DNA from: Hymenobacter yonginensis
Lineage (GTDB): Bacteria; Bacteroidota; Bacteroidia; Cytophagales; Hymenobacteraceae
Reading direction: 5' to 3'
Assembly (NCBI RefSeq): GCF_027625995.1
Contig: NZ_CP115396.1
Coordinates: 1,860,001-1,924,000, forward strand
DNA: 64,000 nt
The notes beneath the pieces were generated by a model. That model was not told the origin of the DNA, ran no database searches, and was given only the letters and a program-made list of their open reading frames with translations. Position numbers and translations under genes: made by a program. Of this stretch, positions 32,848 through 40,292 are shown in pieces. Each line of letters begins with the position of its first letter. The stretch's first letter is position 1.

Positions 32848-34237
32848 CGTCGGATTGACCGCCGGTGGCGGTGGAAGTGTTGGATTTGGACACGTCAGCC
32901 GTCTGGGCCAGCGGATTGAGGAAGCGGAACTCCAGCTCGGCGGGCCAGCCGTTGTAGTCGCGCACCAGGTAGAGCGGCTCGAGAATCAAATCCTGGTGGA
33001 AGCGGTGAGTGCTGATGAAGTTGTTGAAGGCGATGCGCTTGTCGGAGCCTGAGCCGGCGCCCATGCCCTTGCCGGGCGAGATGCCCACCAGCGTCGGGTC
33101 CACGCTCAGCGAGGTGTAGATGTGGCTGCTGGCCTCCTGCGAGTCCTCGATGTGCAGGCCACTCTTCACTTTGTCGTCAATGGCCGTCACCTTGAAGGCC
33201 GACACGCTCTCGCCGGTGCGTGGATCCTGCACCGACACCGACAGGATGGACTTGCCGGCGCCGGCGGCCCCGGTCATGGTCTTCTCGAAGTCGGCCAGCT
33301 CGTCGCCGATGATCTGCCGGCGCTGCTCGGTCACTTTCGTGTCCCAGTCGGGGTATTTCCACTTCCAGTACCGCTCGTCCGTCTCGATCAGGTACTTGAT
33401 GCTAAGCTGATTCCTGAACATGGCCGCCTTGAACTCGGGAATGGCCTGGGCTACGTCCAGCCAGCCCGAGCGGCGGATGCTGTTCCAGCTGGCCAGCTGG
33501 TAGAGGGCCTTGCCCGGGCTCGGCAGCGCCAGCGGATACACGTACTTGAAGCCCCGCGTATCGGCCTTGAGGGCCTCCACCGGCTCGTAGTAGGGGTCGA
33601 GCACCGGCACTGAGGTGGTGAACTCGTCGCCGGGCTTGGCCTCGGGCCAGTTGGCCGAGATGTGCACCAGCTCCGGCACGGCCTGGCCAGCCTTGGGCAC
33701 CGAGTAGCGGCAGAAGGCCGTGTCCTGGGTGGTGAGGGTGGTGAGCTTCTGCCGGTTGAGCGAAAGAATCAGCTCCGGGTAGCTCTGGCCGAAGGTGAAC
33801 AGGTTCTGCAGGCCCTCGTAGGCGTAGCGCGGGATGTTGCTGCGCCGGAAAAAGGCCTCCACGTCGGGCAGCCGCACCCGCTCGAAGAGTTCGTTACCGG
33901 CCTTGTCAAAGCCCGTGACGCGGCCGTAGACCACGCCCCCGCCGTACACGGCGCGGGTTTTCCATTCCAGCACGCTGGGCAGGATCGTATTCGATTCCAG
34001 CGACTTGAGCACCTGCTGCGGGAAGTCGTTGGCCTCGCCCCACAGGGCCACGTCGCCGCTCTGGCCTTTCTCCACCGGCGAGCTGGGCGCGGCCCCATCC
34101 TGGGTGGCCGCGTTGCCGCTGCTGCCAGCGCTGCCACCGCCGGCGGCGGCCGAAAACGCGCCGTTCAGGCGCACAATGGAACCGGTGCCGGGCGAGTACG
34201 CCAGGTGGCCGGCGGAGCTGAATAGAAGCTGTTTCAT
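32831..34237 (-). CDS. Phage portal protein
   Basis: A 468-residue protein with portal-like parts: a Gly/Ser-rich N-terminus, NTILPSVLEWKTRAVYGGGVVYG near residue 85, a stem region with YEGLQNLFTFGQSYPELILSLNR, and a C-terminal wing with SSHIYTSLSVDPTLVGISPGKGMGAGSGSDKR and FNNFISTHRFHQDLILEPLYLVRDYNGW. These are typical of Bacteroidota siphophage portals, which form the dodecameric DNA gate of the capsid. It directly follows the small gene at 34238-34597 with no gap, in the unit of late promoter C. Confidence 0.8.
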   Translation of the reverse strand: MKQLLFSSAGHLAYSPGTGSIVRLNGAFSAAAGGGSAGSSGNAATQDGAAPSSPVEKGQSGDVALWGEANDFPQQVLKSLESNTILPSVLEWKTRAVYGGGVVYGRVTGFDKAGNELFERVRLPDVEAFFRRSNIPRYAYEGLQNLFTFGQSYPELILSLNRQKLTTLTTQDTAFCRYSVPKAGQAVPELVHISANWPEAKPGDEFTTSVPVLDPYYEPVEALKADTRGFKYVYPLALPSPGKALYQLASWNSIRRSGWLDVAQAIPEFKAAMFRNQLSIKYLIETDERYWKWKYPDWDTKVTEQRRQIIGDELADFEKTMTGAAGAGKSILSVSVQDPRTGESVSAFKVTAIDDKVKSGLHIEDSQEASSHIYTSLSVDPTLVGISPGKGMGAGSGSDKRIAFNNFISTHRFHQDLILEPLYLVRDYNGWPAELEFRFLNPLAQTADVSKSNTSTATGGQSDDAEPA

Positions 34238-34597
34238 TTATAGGATGACTTTGCGGCCGGCCACGGCCACCAGCAGATAGATGTGCACCTTCACCAGCTT
34301 GCCAGTGCTAGTATCCACCAGGTTGCGGGTGGCGTTGGCGTAGTGGTCGGGGTTGCAGGCAATGCGGGCCACGGTGGTCAGGTCGGCGTCCGGCTCACCG
34401 GTGAGCACCGGCACCGGCGGCGCGGCCTGACGCTTACCGGAGCCGATACCGGAGCCGAGGCGGGCGGCCGCTAGCTCCCGGAACTCGCCGCCGGTGCCGC
34501 GGCGCCTATCGCACGTGACGAAGCGCACAGCTACGGGCGTGCCGCTTTCCAGCAAAGCCAGCGCGTCCTTCAGCCGAATGGTTACGGGTGTTTCCAT
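34238..34597 (-). CDS. Small phage protein upstream of portal
   Basis: A 119-residue protein (METPVTIRLKDALALLESGTPVAVRFVTCDRRRGTGGEFRELAAARLG...). The N-terminal part with AVRFVTCDRRRGTGGE and the C-terminal GKLVKVHIYLLVAVAGRKVIL suggest a small beta/alpha fold; I do not recognise it. It opens the unit driven by late promoter C, with the ATG five bases after the -7 box, implying an almost leaderless transcript. Upstream in-frame starts would lie before the promoter and are rejected. Confidence 0.5.
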   Translation of the reverse strand: METPVTIRLKDALALLESGTPVAVRFVTCDRRRGTGGEFRELAAARLGSGIGSGKRQAAPPVPVLTGEPDADLTTVARIACNPDHYANATRNLVDTSTGKLVKVHIYLLVAVAGRKVIL

Positions 34598-34601
34598 GGG
34601 G

Positions 34602-34636
34602 CAAATCTGCCGCGCCGGCCGGCCCACCAAAAGGAC
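34602..34636 (-). promoter_or_regulatory. Late phage promoter C (portal/lysis unit)
   Basis: Minus-strand GTCCTTTTG (from 34636) with CAGATTTG (34609-34602) at the same 27-base distance as the other copies. Here the TTTTG before GTGTCC is present but no terminator abuts; the previous terminator lies 220 bases upstream. Confidence 0.75.
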
Positions 34637-34946
34637 ACAAAACCGCCTTAGTTGCCCCGAAAACGCACAAAAAGCCAATCTCACAGCGTTTTGCCCCTGC
34701 GCGCTGCAAACGCCGTTTTTGGGCGCTTTGAGCGTTTTACAGTCTCACCAGTCCAGCGCGATGCCCCGGCTTGCACTGTCGCCTGCCGGCAGCTGCCGGG
34801 GGCCGCCTCGGTGATATCTGTGGGGCCGACTCGCGTGAACATCACGCACCAGAGGACACGAAAAAGCCCCAACGCAGGCGGCGTTGGGGCTTTTGCATAG
34901 TGACTGAGCACCGACCGGGACCGAGGCAGGCCCTGGCAGGCGTTGA
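34637..34946. other. Intergenic region between terminase and portal units
   Basis: No gene is supported. It holds the terminase-unit terminator (34861-34894) directly followed, on the minus strand, by GTGTCCTCT, which looks like the first half of another late promoter without its second box. About 215 bases of unexplained sequence separate this from promoter C, possibly the site of a lost gene. Confidence 0.5.
34861..34894 (-). terminator. Terminator of the terminase unit
   Basis: Stem AAAAAGCCCCAACGC (34861-34875) with GCGTTGGGGCTTTT (34881-34894). On the minus strand it ends in a T-run after the terminase gene at 34947-36605; the A-run on the other arm could make it bidirectional. Confidence 0.85.
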
Positions 34947-36605
34947 TCAGACCACTAGCAGGGCACTGAAGTCGGGCGTGGTCATGACCACGTCGGTCCC
35001 AACGTAGAGCATGTGCAGATCCACCGTGTCGGTGAAGTGGGTGGCGTGCTCCTGCGGGAAGCTCTCCTTCCGTTCACTGGTCTTGATCTTGCTGATGTTG
35101 CCCTTGCTGTCCTGCCCCACTGGGGCCAGCAGCATGGCCTGCACCACGTCCTTGGTGTTGACCTTGTTGAAGCGCAGGCGGTAACGGCGTGGATCCTTCT
35201 CCTCGAGCACCTCCTGCCCTACCAGGTAGCGCGTGGGATGCCCGGGCACACGTCCCAGGTTAGCCCGAGTGATGCGCCAACCACGTGACTGCAGCACCTT
35301 GATGAAGGTTTCGTTGAGGGTCCAGGGGCTGTTGGGGTTGCGGTTGTTGCCCCACTCGGCGTCCTCCAGGAAGATGAACTCCTTGCGCAGCTGATGCTGG
35401 TAGTAGTCGCAGAAGGCCTGGGCCAGGTCGCTGACCATCTGGGGGTGCTTGACATACATACCCTTCAGCAGGCGGTATTCGCGCACGTCCTCGTGCTTCT
35501 GGCCCAGGGTGAGCACCGAAATCTTCCCGCCCCAGTCCACGGCCCCTACGATGGGCAAATGGCTGCGGCAGTCAGCGTCCATGCGACTGTCCGGGCTACT
35601 GAGCTTTTTGAGGTTGTACTCCAGCCCCAGGATATAATCGTCATTGTCGGCCTCCACCACGTGGCGGGCCTGGTGGAGTTTGGGATAGAACCCGCCCTCC
35701 ACGGTCGTCGGCCGCCGGTTCATGATTTCAATCATGAACGTGAAGTCAGTCATGAAGCGGCGCTGATCCAGCAGGTACTGAAGGCCCAGGTTCTGGATGT
35801 TATCGAAGGCGTTGGCCTCCGAGTAGAACGTGCCTTTGGTGGCCGCACTCGGGAAGTAGCGCACCTCCAGCATGAGCTTGACCACCTGCTCGCGCCAGAT
35901 ATGCAGCCGCTCCTCGTCGGTGGTGGCGTCGATGAAGCGCACCTGCGCCGCAATCAGCTCGTTTTGGCGCTGATTGAGGTCGATACCGTCGTTTTCGTAG
36001 TACTTGGCCTTGTCCAGCAGCCAGCGGCCCTGGTCGCCCCAGGGCATGGAGCTGAAGAGAAACACGCCGTGGTGCTTCGGGTTTTTGCCGAAATACTGGC
36101 CGTTGCCGCGGTTGGTGGCCGACAAGTCGGCATCGAGCTTCTCTTTGTTGAAGAGCAGCGCCTCGTCGCCGATAAAGCCGTCCACGTTCAGGCCCCGGGA
36201 GGCCGAGCCACCGGCATCAAGCGAGACCAGGTGAAACCCGGTCCCGTTGCGGAAAATGATGAAGTGGTCGTAGCTGAGCGGGCCTTGGATGGGCCTATCG
36301 AACAGCTTCGAGGGCGCCGGGCGCCGGCCCACGTAGAAGTCGCGGTCCAGCTTGTAGCCCAGCGCCTCCAGGCCCGCAATCGTCGAGGGCAGCGTGCGCG
36401 TGAGCACCTGCTTGTAGGTCGAGCCCACGATGACCCAGCAGCTGCGGGGCATGGTCTGCACGATTTCGTGGATGTCCCACGAAATCACGGTCGACTTGCC
36501 CGTACCGCGGCCCCAGATGCTGACGCCCTCCTTTTTGGCCTTGGCCGTGACGTAGCGCAGCTGCGGCTGGTTGAAGCTGAGCTTGATCTGATCAACGATG
36601 ACCAT
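34947..36605 (-). CDS. Terminase large subunit
   Basis: A 552-residue DNA-packaging motor. The N-terminal ATPase has Walker A WGRGTGKST with K37 and a Walker B-like GFIGDEALL (D147, E148). The C-terminal nuclease domain begins near residue 370 with VGAVDWGGKISVL, whose aspartate should bind metal, and continues with FIFLEDAEWGNN. It starts at 36605, overlapping the small-subunit candidate by 14 bases. It is the last gene of the unit begun by late promoter B. Its separation from portal and capsid units is unusual. Confidence 0.92.
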   Translation of the reverse strand: MVIVDQIKLSFNQPQLRYVTAKAKKEGVSIWGRGTGKSTVISWDIHEIVQTMPRSCWVIVGSTYKQVLTRTLPSTIAGLEALGYKLDRDFYVGRRPAPSKLFDRPIQGPLSYDHFIIFRNGTGFHLVSLDAGGSASRGLNVDGFIGDEALLFNKEKLDADLSATNRGNGQYFGKNPKHHGVFLFSSMPWGDQGRWLLDKAKYYENDGIDLNQRQNELIAAQVRFIDATTDEERLHIWREQVVKLMLEVRYFPSAATKGTFYSEANAFDNIQNLGLQYLLDQRRFMTDFTFMIEIMNRRPTTVEGGFYPKLHQARHVVEADNDDYILGLEYNLKKLSSPDSRMDADCRSHLPIVGAVDWGGKISVLTLGQKHEDVREYRLLKGMYVKHPQMVSDLAQAFCDYYQHQLRKEFIFLEDAEWGNNRNPNSPWTLNETFIKVLQSRGWRITRANLGRVPGHPTRYLVGQEVLEEKDPRRYRLRFNKVNTKDVVQAMLLAPVGQDSKGNISKIKTSERKESFPQEHATHFTDTVDLHMLYVGTDVVMTTPDFSALLVV

Positions 36606-37284
36606 CCGCTGCGCCCTCCTCGCGCCGCTCCAGCAGCAATTGCTCCATCTGCTGGGCCCCGAACACCTGCTGCTGCACGGCGTCCTGAATCAGCTCGTAA
36701 TCGGCGTCCTGGATGCTTTCCGGGTCCATGAGGTTAATGGTGCGCGGCTTGCGGCCCTCCACCGTCAGGTTGATGACATAGCTGGTGTTGCCACCGCCGG
36801 CGCCGGCCGCTTCCTCCGCGCCGCCCGAGTCGGGCCGCAGCAGCCCGGCTACGCTCGCCTCGAACTTCATGGCCGCCAGCGCCGCCCGGGTGTCGGGTGG
36901 CCGCTGCGTCAGGGCCAGCTGCAGAATCTTGCGGGCAAACTCCATCAAAATGGCCTTGCGGCCCTCCTTGCGGACTTTCTTCAGGTCGCCCATCAGGTTC
37001 TGGGCATCGGCCAGGCGCCGGTAGCACGTCGCGCGGCTGATGCCGAACTGCTTGGCCAGCAGCGGCCAGGCCTGGTCGAAGGTGTGGTAGTTACTGAGCA
37101 GCGCGTAGGCCGCCTCGATCTGCTGGTTGACCAGCTTATCGGCCGGCGAGAGTGCCGCCAGGCCCGGCCCCTCGCCGTTGGCCTCGGCGATGCTGGCGGC
37201 GTAGATGCGCTCGACGGCCGTCGACTTGTGCAGGATGACGTCCGAGGCCCCGGGCAGCTGCTTGGGTAGTAGCGATGTGGACAT
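36592..37284 (-). CDS. Putative terminase small subunit
   Basis: A 230-residue protein. A helix-turn-helix-like segment near residues 70-100 (FDQAWPLLAKQFGISRATCYRRLADAQNLMG) fits DNA recognition. Helices follow, then a Gly/Ala linker (GGAEEAAGAGGGNTS) and a beta-strand VINLTVEGRKPRTI. Small subunits bind the packaging site and hand DNA to the large subunit. It lies directly before the large subunit and overlaps it by 14 bases. The ATG at 37284 is preferred to an in-frame TTG two codons before. Confidence 0.7.
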   Translation of the reverse strand: MSTSLLPKQLPGASDVILHKSTAVERIYAASIAEANGEGPGLAALSPADKLVNQQIEAAYALLSNYHTFDQAWPLLAKQFGISRATCYRRLADAQNLMGDLKKVRKEGRKAILMEFARKILQLALTQRPPDTRAALAAMKFEASVAGLLRPDSGGAEEAAGAGGGNTSYVINLTVEGRKPRTINLMDPESIQDADYELIQDAVQQQVFGAQQMEQLLLERREEGAADGHR

Positions 37285-37295
37285 GGGCAAGTAGA

Positions 37296-37904
37296 TTAGC
37301 GAAGCGGGAGTTTTTCCCGAATCAGGTGGATCTGCGCCTCCAGACCCGGCAGCTCGGCGGCCCGCTCGGGCCGGCGGCGCACCTTGGCCCGCAGGCTGAT
37401 CAGATTATCCAGGCGCCGGTGCAGCTCGCCGGCGTCGGTCACGTCCTGGGTGGCCACCGGGCCGGGCAGCCGGCCATGCGCCAGCACGTGCTGCTCGGCC
37501 GAGAGCAGCTGCCGCACCTGGTCAGTGAGCTGACAGATGCGGTGGGCCAGTTTGTTGCGGTTAGCTAGGCGCAGGCCGGGCGTCGTGAGCTGCGCATGCG
37601 CGTGGCTGCGCTCGTCGCGGGCCGCCTTGAGCTGCGTCCGGACGCTGGCCAGCACGGCCAGGTCAGGGGCTGGCTGATTGGTTGTTGGTTGTTGGTTGTC
37701 GGCTACAGGCGCCGGGACCGACTCCTGCACCGGGCCGGCCAGCAGCTGCAGCTGCGCCACCAGCACCTGGCGGCTGTACCCGGTCTCGCCCAGGGCGAAG
37801 AGTTGCTGGTACACGGCACTGCCACCCAATTGCGCATATAGCGCCACGCCGGCGGCGAAGTCGGCCGGCGCGGCCAGCCATGCGAGGAGTTCACCCTGTT
37901 TCAT
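37296..37904 (-). CDS. Hypothetical phage protein, first gene of the terminase unit
   Basis: A 202-residue helical protein (MKQGELLAWLAAPADFAAGVALYAQLG...). The second half is a long charged helix (QLKAARDERSHAHAQLTTPGLRLANRNKLAHRICQLTDQVRQLL). Residues about 68-76 (DNQQPTTNQ) are encoded by a GTTGTTGGTTGTTGGTTGTC-type stretch, one arm of the repeat seen in ispG, so the host-repeat family has entered this phage gene in frame. The start at 37904 is four bases from promoter B's -7 box. No family recognised; it may be DNA-binding or a packaging accessory. Confidence 0.55.
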   Translation of the reverse strand: MKQGELLAWLAAPADFAAGVALYAQLGGSAVYQQLFALGETGYSRQVLVAQLQLLAGPVQESVPAPVADNQQPTTNQPAPDLAVLASVRTQLKAARDERSHAHAQLTTPGLRLANRNKLAHRICQLTDQVRQLLSAEQHVLAHGRLPGPVATQDVTDAGELHRRLDNLISLRAKVRRRPERAAELPGLEAQIHLIREKLPLR

Positions 37905-37908
37905 GACC

Positions 37909-37943
37909 CAAAACTGCCGCCGGCTGCCATGGCGAAAAAGGAC
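37909..37943 (-). promoter_or_regulatory. Late phage promoter B (terminase unit)
   Basis: Minus-strand GTCCTTTTT (from 37943) and CAGTTTTG (37916-37909) with 23 bases between GTCC and the last box. The sequence GGCAGCCGGCGGCAGTTTTG is shared exactly with promoter A. It abuts the terminator at 37946-37978. Confidence 0.75.
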
Positions 37944-37945
37944 GC

Positions 37946-37978
37946 AAAAAAGGCCCCAGCCATGCGGCTGAGGCCTTT
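37946..37978 (-). terminator. Terminator of the capsid unit
   Basis: Stem GGCCCCAGCC / GGCTGAGGCC (37952-37961 with 37966-37975, one mismatch); minus-strand T-run TTTTTT follows and continues into promoter B. Confidence 0.8.
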
Positions 37979-38009
37979 CCCCTCACTTGCCCGTTCTCTC
38001 ACCTCCGGG

Positions 38010-38240
38010 TTACTTGCTCACCGCTGGTGCCGCTCTCTTCTGCTTCTGCTTCTTCAGCACCAGATAGGTGAATGTGGGGTCCTGCACCAACTCATCGGCC
38101 TCCGCAACCGTGATGCGCGTGAGGTCGACGCGGCGGCCGAGTCGCTGGAGGTCGATAACACCAGGCGTGCGAGTGGCGGTGTACTTCTCGGCGACTTCCG
38201 GCCGCAGCATGAGCTGGCGAGGATCCTGCTTTTTAGCCAT
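38010..38240 (-). CDS. Small phage protein
   Basis: A 76-residue basic protein (MAKKQDPRQLMLRPEVAEKYTATRTPGVIDLQRLGRRVDLTRITVAEADELVQDPTF...KKQKQKRAAPAVSK). It starts two bases after the tail-tube candidate and ends the capsid unit. The lysine-rich tail suggests nucleic-acid or tail-tube contact. Unknown; in position it could be a tail assembly or head-tail joining factor. Confidence 0.5.
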   Translation of the reverse strand: MAKKQDPRQLMLRPEVAEKYTATRTPGVIDLQRLGRRVDLTRITVAEADELVQDPTFTYLVLKKQKQKRAAPAVSK

Positions 38241-38242
38241 CG

Positions 38243-38791
38243 TTAGGCAACGGGCTTGTAATCGATATTGCCGCGGTACAGCTTCAGGCCGGTGGAATAG
38301 GCCTCACCCTTCACCATGGTACCACGGCGGCCCGAGTTGAGCTTGCCCGAGTCGTAGCTGGGCAGCAGCTCTACCGGCAGGCCTTCGGCACCCACCTGGA
38401 TGTATTCGCCATCGGCATCGGGCACCAGCATGATGCCGCCGATGTTTTTCACCAGGTTCAGGAATTCCAGGCTCTCGGGCTTATTGCCGGGGTGGAACCC
38501 TTCGAAGTTGATCTTCAGGCCGCGGCCGTCCCGCTCACCCACGATGTCCGCCTTCAGCTGGTTGGAGTCGACGGTGATGTAGAGTTTCAGGAAGCCGTAG
38601 CCGTCCTTGAACACGTGGTCGGTGGCAATGATGGCCGAGGTGCCGGCTGTGGCCTGCGCAGCCGAATACTTCGGTGCCTTGGCAATGGTCGTGAACCACG
38701 CCTCCGGGGCGAACAGCACGTAGCCGAGCAAGCCGGGCGTGTTGTCCTCACCGGCGGGGCCGTCCAGGTTTTTAAGTTTGGCTAAATCCAT
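38243..38791 (-). CDS. Putative major tail tube protein
   Basis: A 182-residue protein with a beta-rich pattern (GYVLFAPEAWFTTIAKAP; GFLKLYITVDSNQLKADIVGERDGRGLKINFEGFHPGN; LNLVKNIGGIMLVPDADGEYIQVGAEGLPVELLPSYDSG). Size and strand pattern fit tail tube proteins of siphophages, and a comparable small protein follows the capsid in many Bacteroidota phages. It lies in the capsid unit rather than near the tape measure, so the assignment is an inference from fold pattern and length. It could instead be a head decoration protein. Confidence 0.45.
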   Translation of the reverse strand: MDLAKLKNLDGPAGEDNTPGLLGYVLFAPEAWFTTIAKAPKYSAAQATAGTSAIIATDHVFKDGYGFLKLYITVDSNQLKADIVGERDGRGLKINFEGFHPGNKPESLEFLNLVKNIGGIMLVPDADGEYIQVGAEGLPVELLPSYDSGKLNSGRRGTMVKGEAYSTGLKLYRGNIDYKPVA

Positions 38792-38845
38792 CAGAATGGG
38801 ACTCTAGTCGGTGTGTAATGGGTAAATGGCTACTGTTGAGCAGAA

Positions 38846-39187
38846 CTATTCGGCGGCGGCCTCTTCCTTGGTGATGAGCACCAGAAGGCCGCTCTTCGAG
38901 TCCACCAGAAGTTTGAGGGCCTCCGGGTTTTTCTCCAGCTCTTCGGCCTTCACCAGCTCGCCCTTGATGCGGAACTGCTTGCCCAGCACGCGGTACTGCT
39001 TGTCCTCGTGGGTCACCACAATGGCGTCACTGGCCGCAGCTGCCGTCTCGGCCTTTTTCAGGGCGGCGGCCTGGCCGGCAATGACAATGTTGGCGGCATC
39101 CAGCTCGCCCTGCAGGCGGGTATTCTCGGTTGTCAGCGACTCAATCGTGGGCTGGCGGGTTTCGGATTTGTTGGTTTCCTTGGCCAT
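38846..39187 (-). CDS. Small phage protein with N-terminal coiled coil
   Basis: A 113-residue protein: a Lys/Glu-rich start (MAKETNKSETRQPTIESLTTENTRLQGELDAANIVI), Ala-rich helix, and C-terminal DKQYRVLGKQFRIKGELVKAEELEKNPEALKLLVDSKSGLLVLITKEEAAAE. It resembles small head proteins placed after the capsid gene, but no family is recognised. The ATG at 39187 is used; an earlier start would lie in the hairpin region behind the capsid gene. Confidence 0.5.
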   Translation of the reverse strand: MAKETNKSETRQPTIESLTTENTRLQGELDAANIVIAGQAAALKKAETAAAASDAIVVTHEDKQYRVLGKQFRIKGELVKAEELEKNPEALKLLVDSKSGLLVLITKEEAAAE

Positions 39188-39236
39188 GACGTGGCGGGGG
39201 TGAAATCGGTAGTTGAACGATGATTTACTGGGTGTC

Positions 39237-39272
39237 AGCAAGGGCCGGCCCCACCTGGGGCCGGCCCTTGCT
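39237..39272 (-). other. Strong hairpin after the capsid gene
   Basis: A perfect 17-bp stem AGCAAGGGCCGGCCCCA (39237-39253) with 39256-39272 and a 2-base loop. There is no T-run, so it is more likely an RNA-stability or partial termination element than a true terminator. It lies between the major capsid gene and the following small gene. Confidence 0.7.
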
Positions 39273-39280
39273 CACGTGGC

Positions 39281-40240
39281 TTATACCAGCTCCTGGTCGT
39301 TGGTGAAGACGATTTCCGGGATGATGAAGCCGATGCCCATGCTGAAGTCGGTGAAGAACTTGAGCAAGCGGTCCACGCTCTCCACCTGCACCTTCGTCTG
39401 GTTCTGGATGCGCTTGCGCAGCATCACGGCGTTGCCCTTGGGCGTGCACCAGATCTTCTGCGTGTTGCGGTGCGAGGGCAGCGGCTGCAGGGTGATGTTG
39501 GTGTTGTTCACCGTCAGGCCCAGGGCCCCACCACCGGTGTTTTTGCCATACTTGCGCTCCTGGCCCCGCAGGAACTGGCGGGCAACCGTTTCCGAGCAGC
39601 CCAGCATCATGGGAATGTTCCAGTAGTCCTTGTGGATGCCGTCCACGAAGGCCTCGAACTGGTCTACCAGCGCCAGCGGATCCGTCAGCTCCAGCGCGCC
39701 GGTCACGATGGGCTCGATGCGGCCGACCGTGATTTGAGTGTTGATGGTGTGTTTCAGACCGTTGAGCGACGTGCCAGCGGCACCGGGCTGGCCCGGGGTG
39801 GGAGCCACATACTTGCCCTGGAAGATTTCGTTGAACTCGATGTCCTGCTTGATCTGCGGAATCAGGTACACTTCCACATACCAGCGCACGAAGGGCCAGG
39901 TCTTGCGGTCAATATCCTCGCCGTCGAGGAAGCCCAACCAGCTCGATTCCAGGTCGTCAGGATACTCCTGCGCGTCCACCTTCATCTTGAAGAGTTTGAT
40001 TTCCAGCGGCGTGAAGGTCACGCCCGACAGGGGCGTAAAGCCGTTCTGGAAAGGCTGTACCACGCGGGTGAACAGTGCCTTAGCAGCCCGCCACACGGTT
40101 TCGTCCGTGTTGATGGGCGTGAACATGCTCTCGGTGGTGGTGGCCGAACGCAACAGCGTGTACAGGCGCGACAGGTTCTGGCCCTGGTTGAGGTAGTAGG
40201 CGCCGAACTGAGCAACTACGTCAGCAATTTGTAAAGCCAT
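39281..40240 (-). CDS. Major capsid protein
   Basis: A 319-residue protein directly downstream of the S49-type protease/scaffold, in the place expected for the capsid subunit. It starts MALQIADVVAQFGAYYLNQGQNLSRLY and contains the segment FVRWYVEVYLIPQIKQDIEFNEIFQGKYVAPTP and the C-terminal QNQTKVQVESVDRLLKFFTDFSMGIGFIIPEIVFTND, which resembles the beta-rich end of HK97-fold capsids. No cleavable long delta domain is visible at the N-terminus. A very stable hairpin follows. Assignment rests on position and pattern. Confidence 0.7.
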   Translation of the reverse strand: MALQIADVVAQFGAYYLNQGQNLSRLYTLLRSATTTESMFTPINTDETVWRAAKALFTRVVQPFQNGFTPLSGVTFTPLEIKLFKMKVDAQEYPDDLESSWLGFLDGEDIDRKTWPFVRWYVEVYLIPQIKQDIEFNEIFQGKYVAPTPGQPGAAGTSLNGLKHTINTQITVGRIEPIVTGALELTDPLALVDQFEAFVDGIHKDYWNIPMMLGCSETVARQFLRGQERKYGKNTGGGALGLTVNNTNITLQPLPSHRNTQKIWCTPKGNAVMLRKRIQNQTKVQVESVDRLLKFFTDFSMGIGFIIPEIVFTNDQELV

Positions 40241-40292
40241 TAGAGTGGGCTTAAATGGGTGAAAAACTCGTTTTTATGGGCGATTGAACCGC

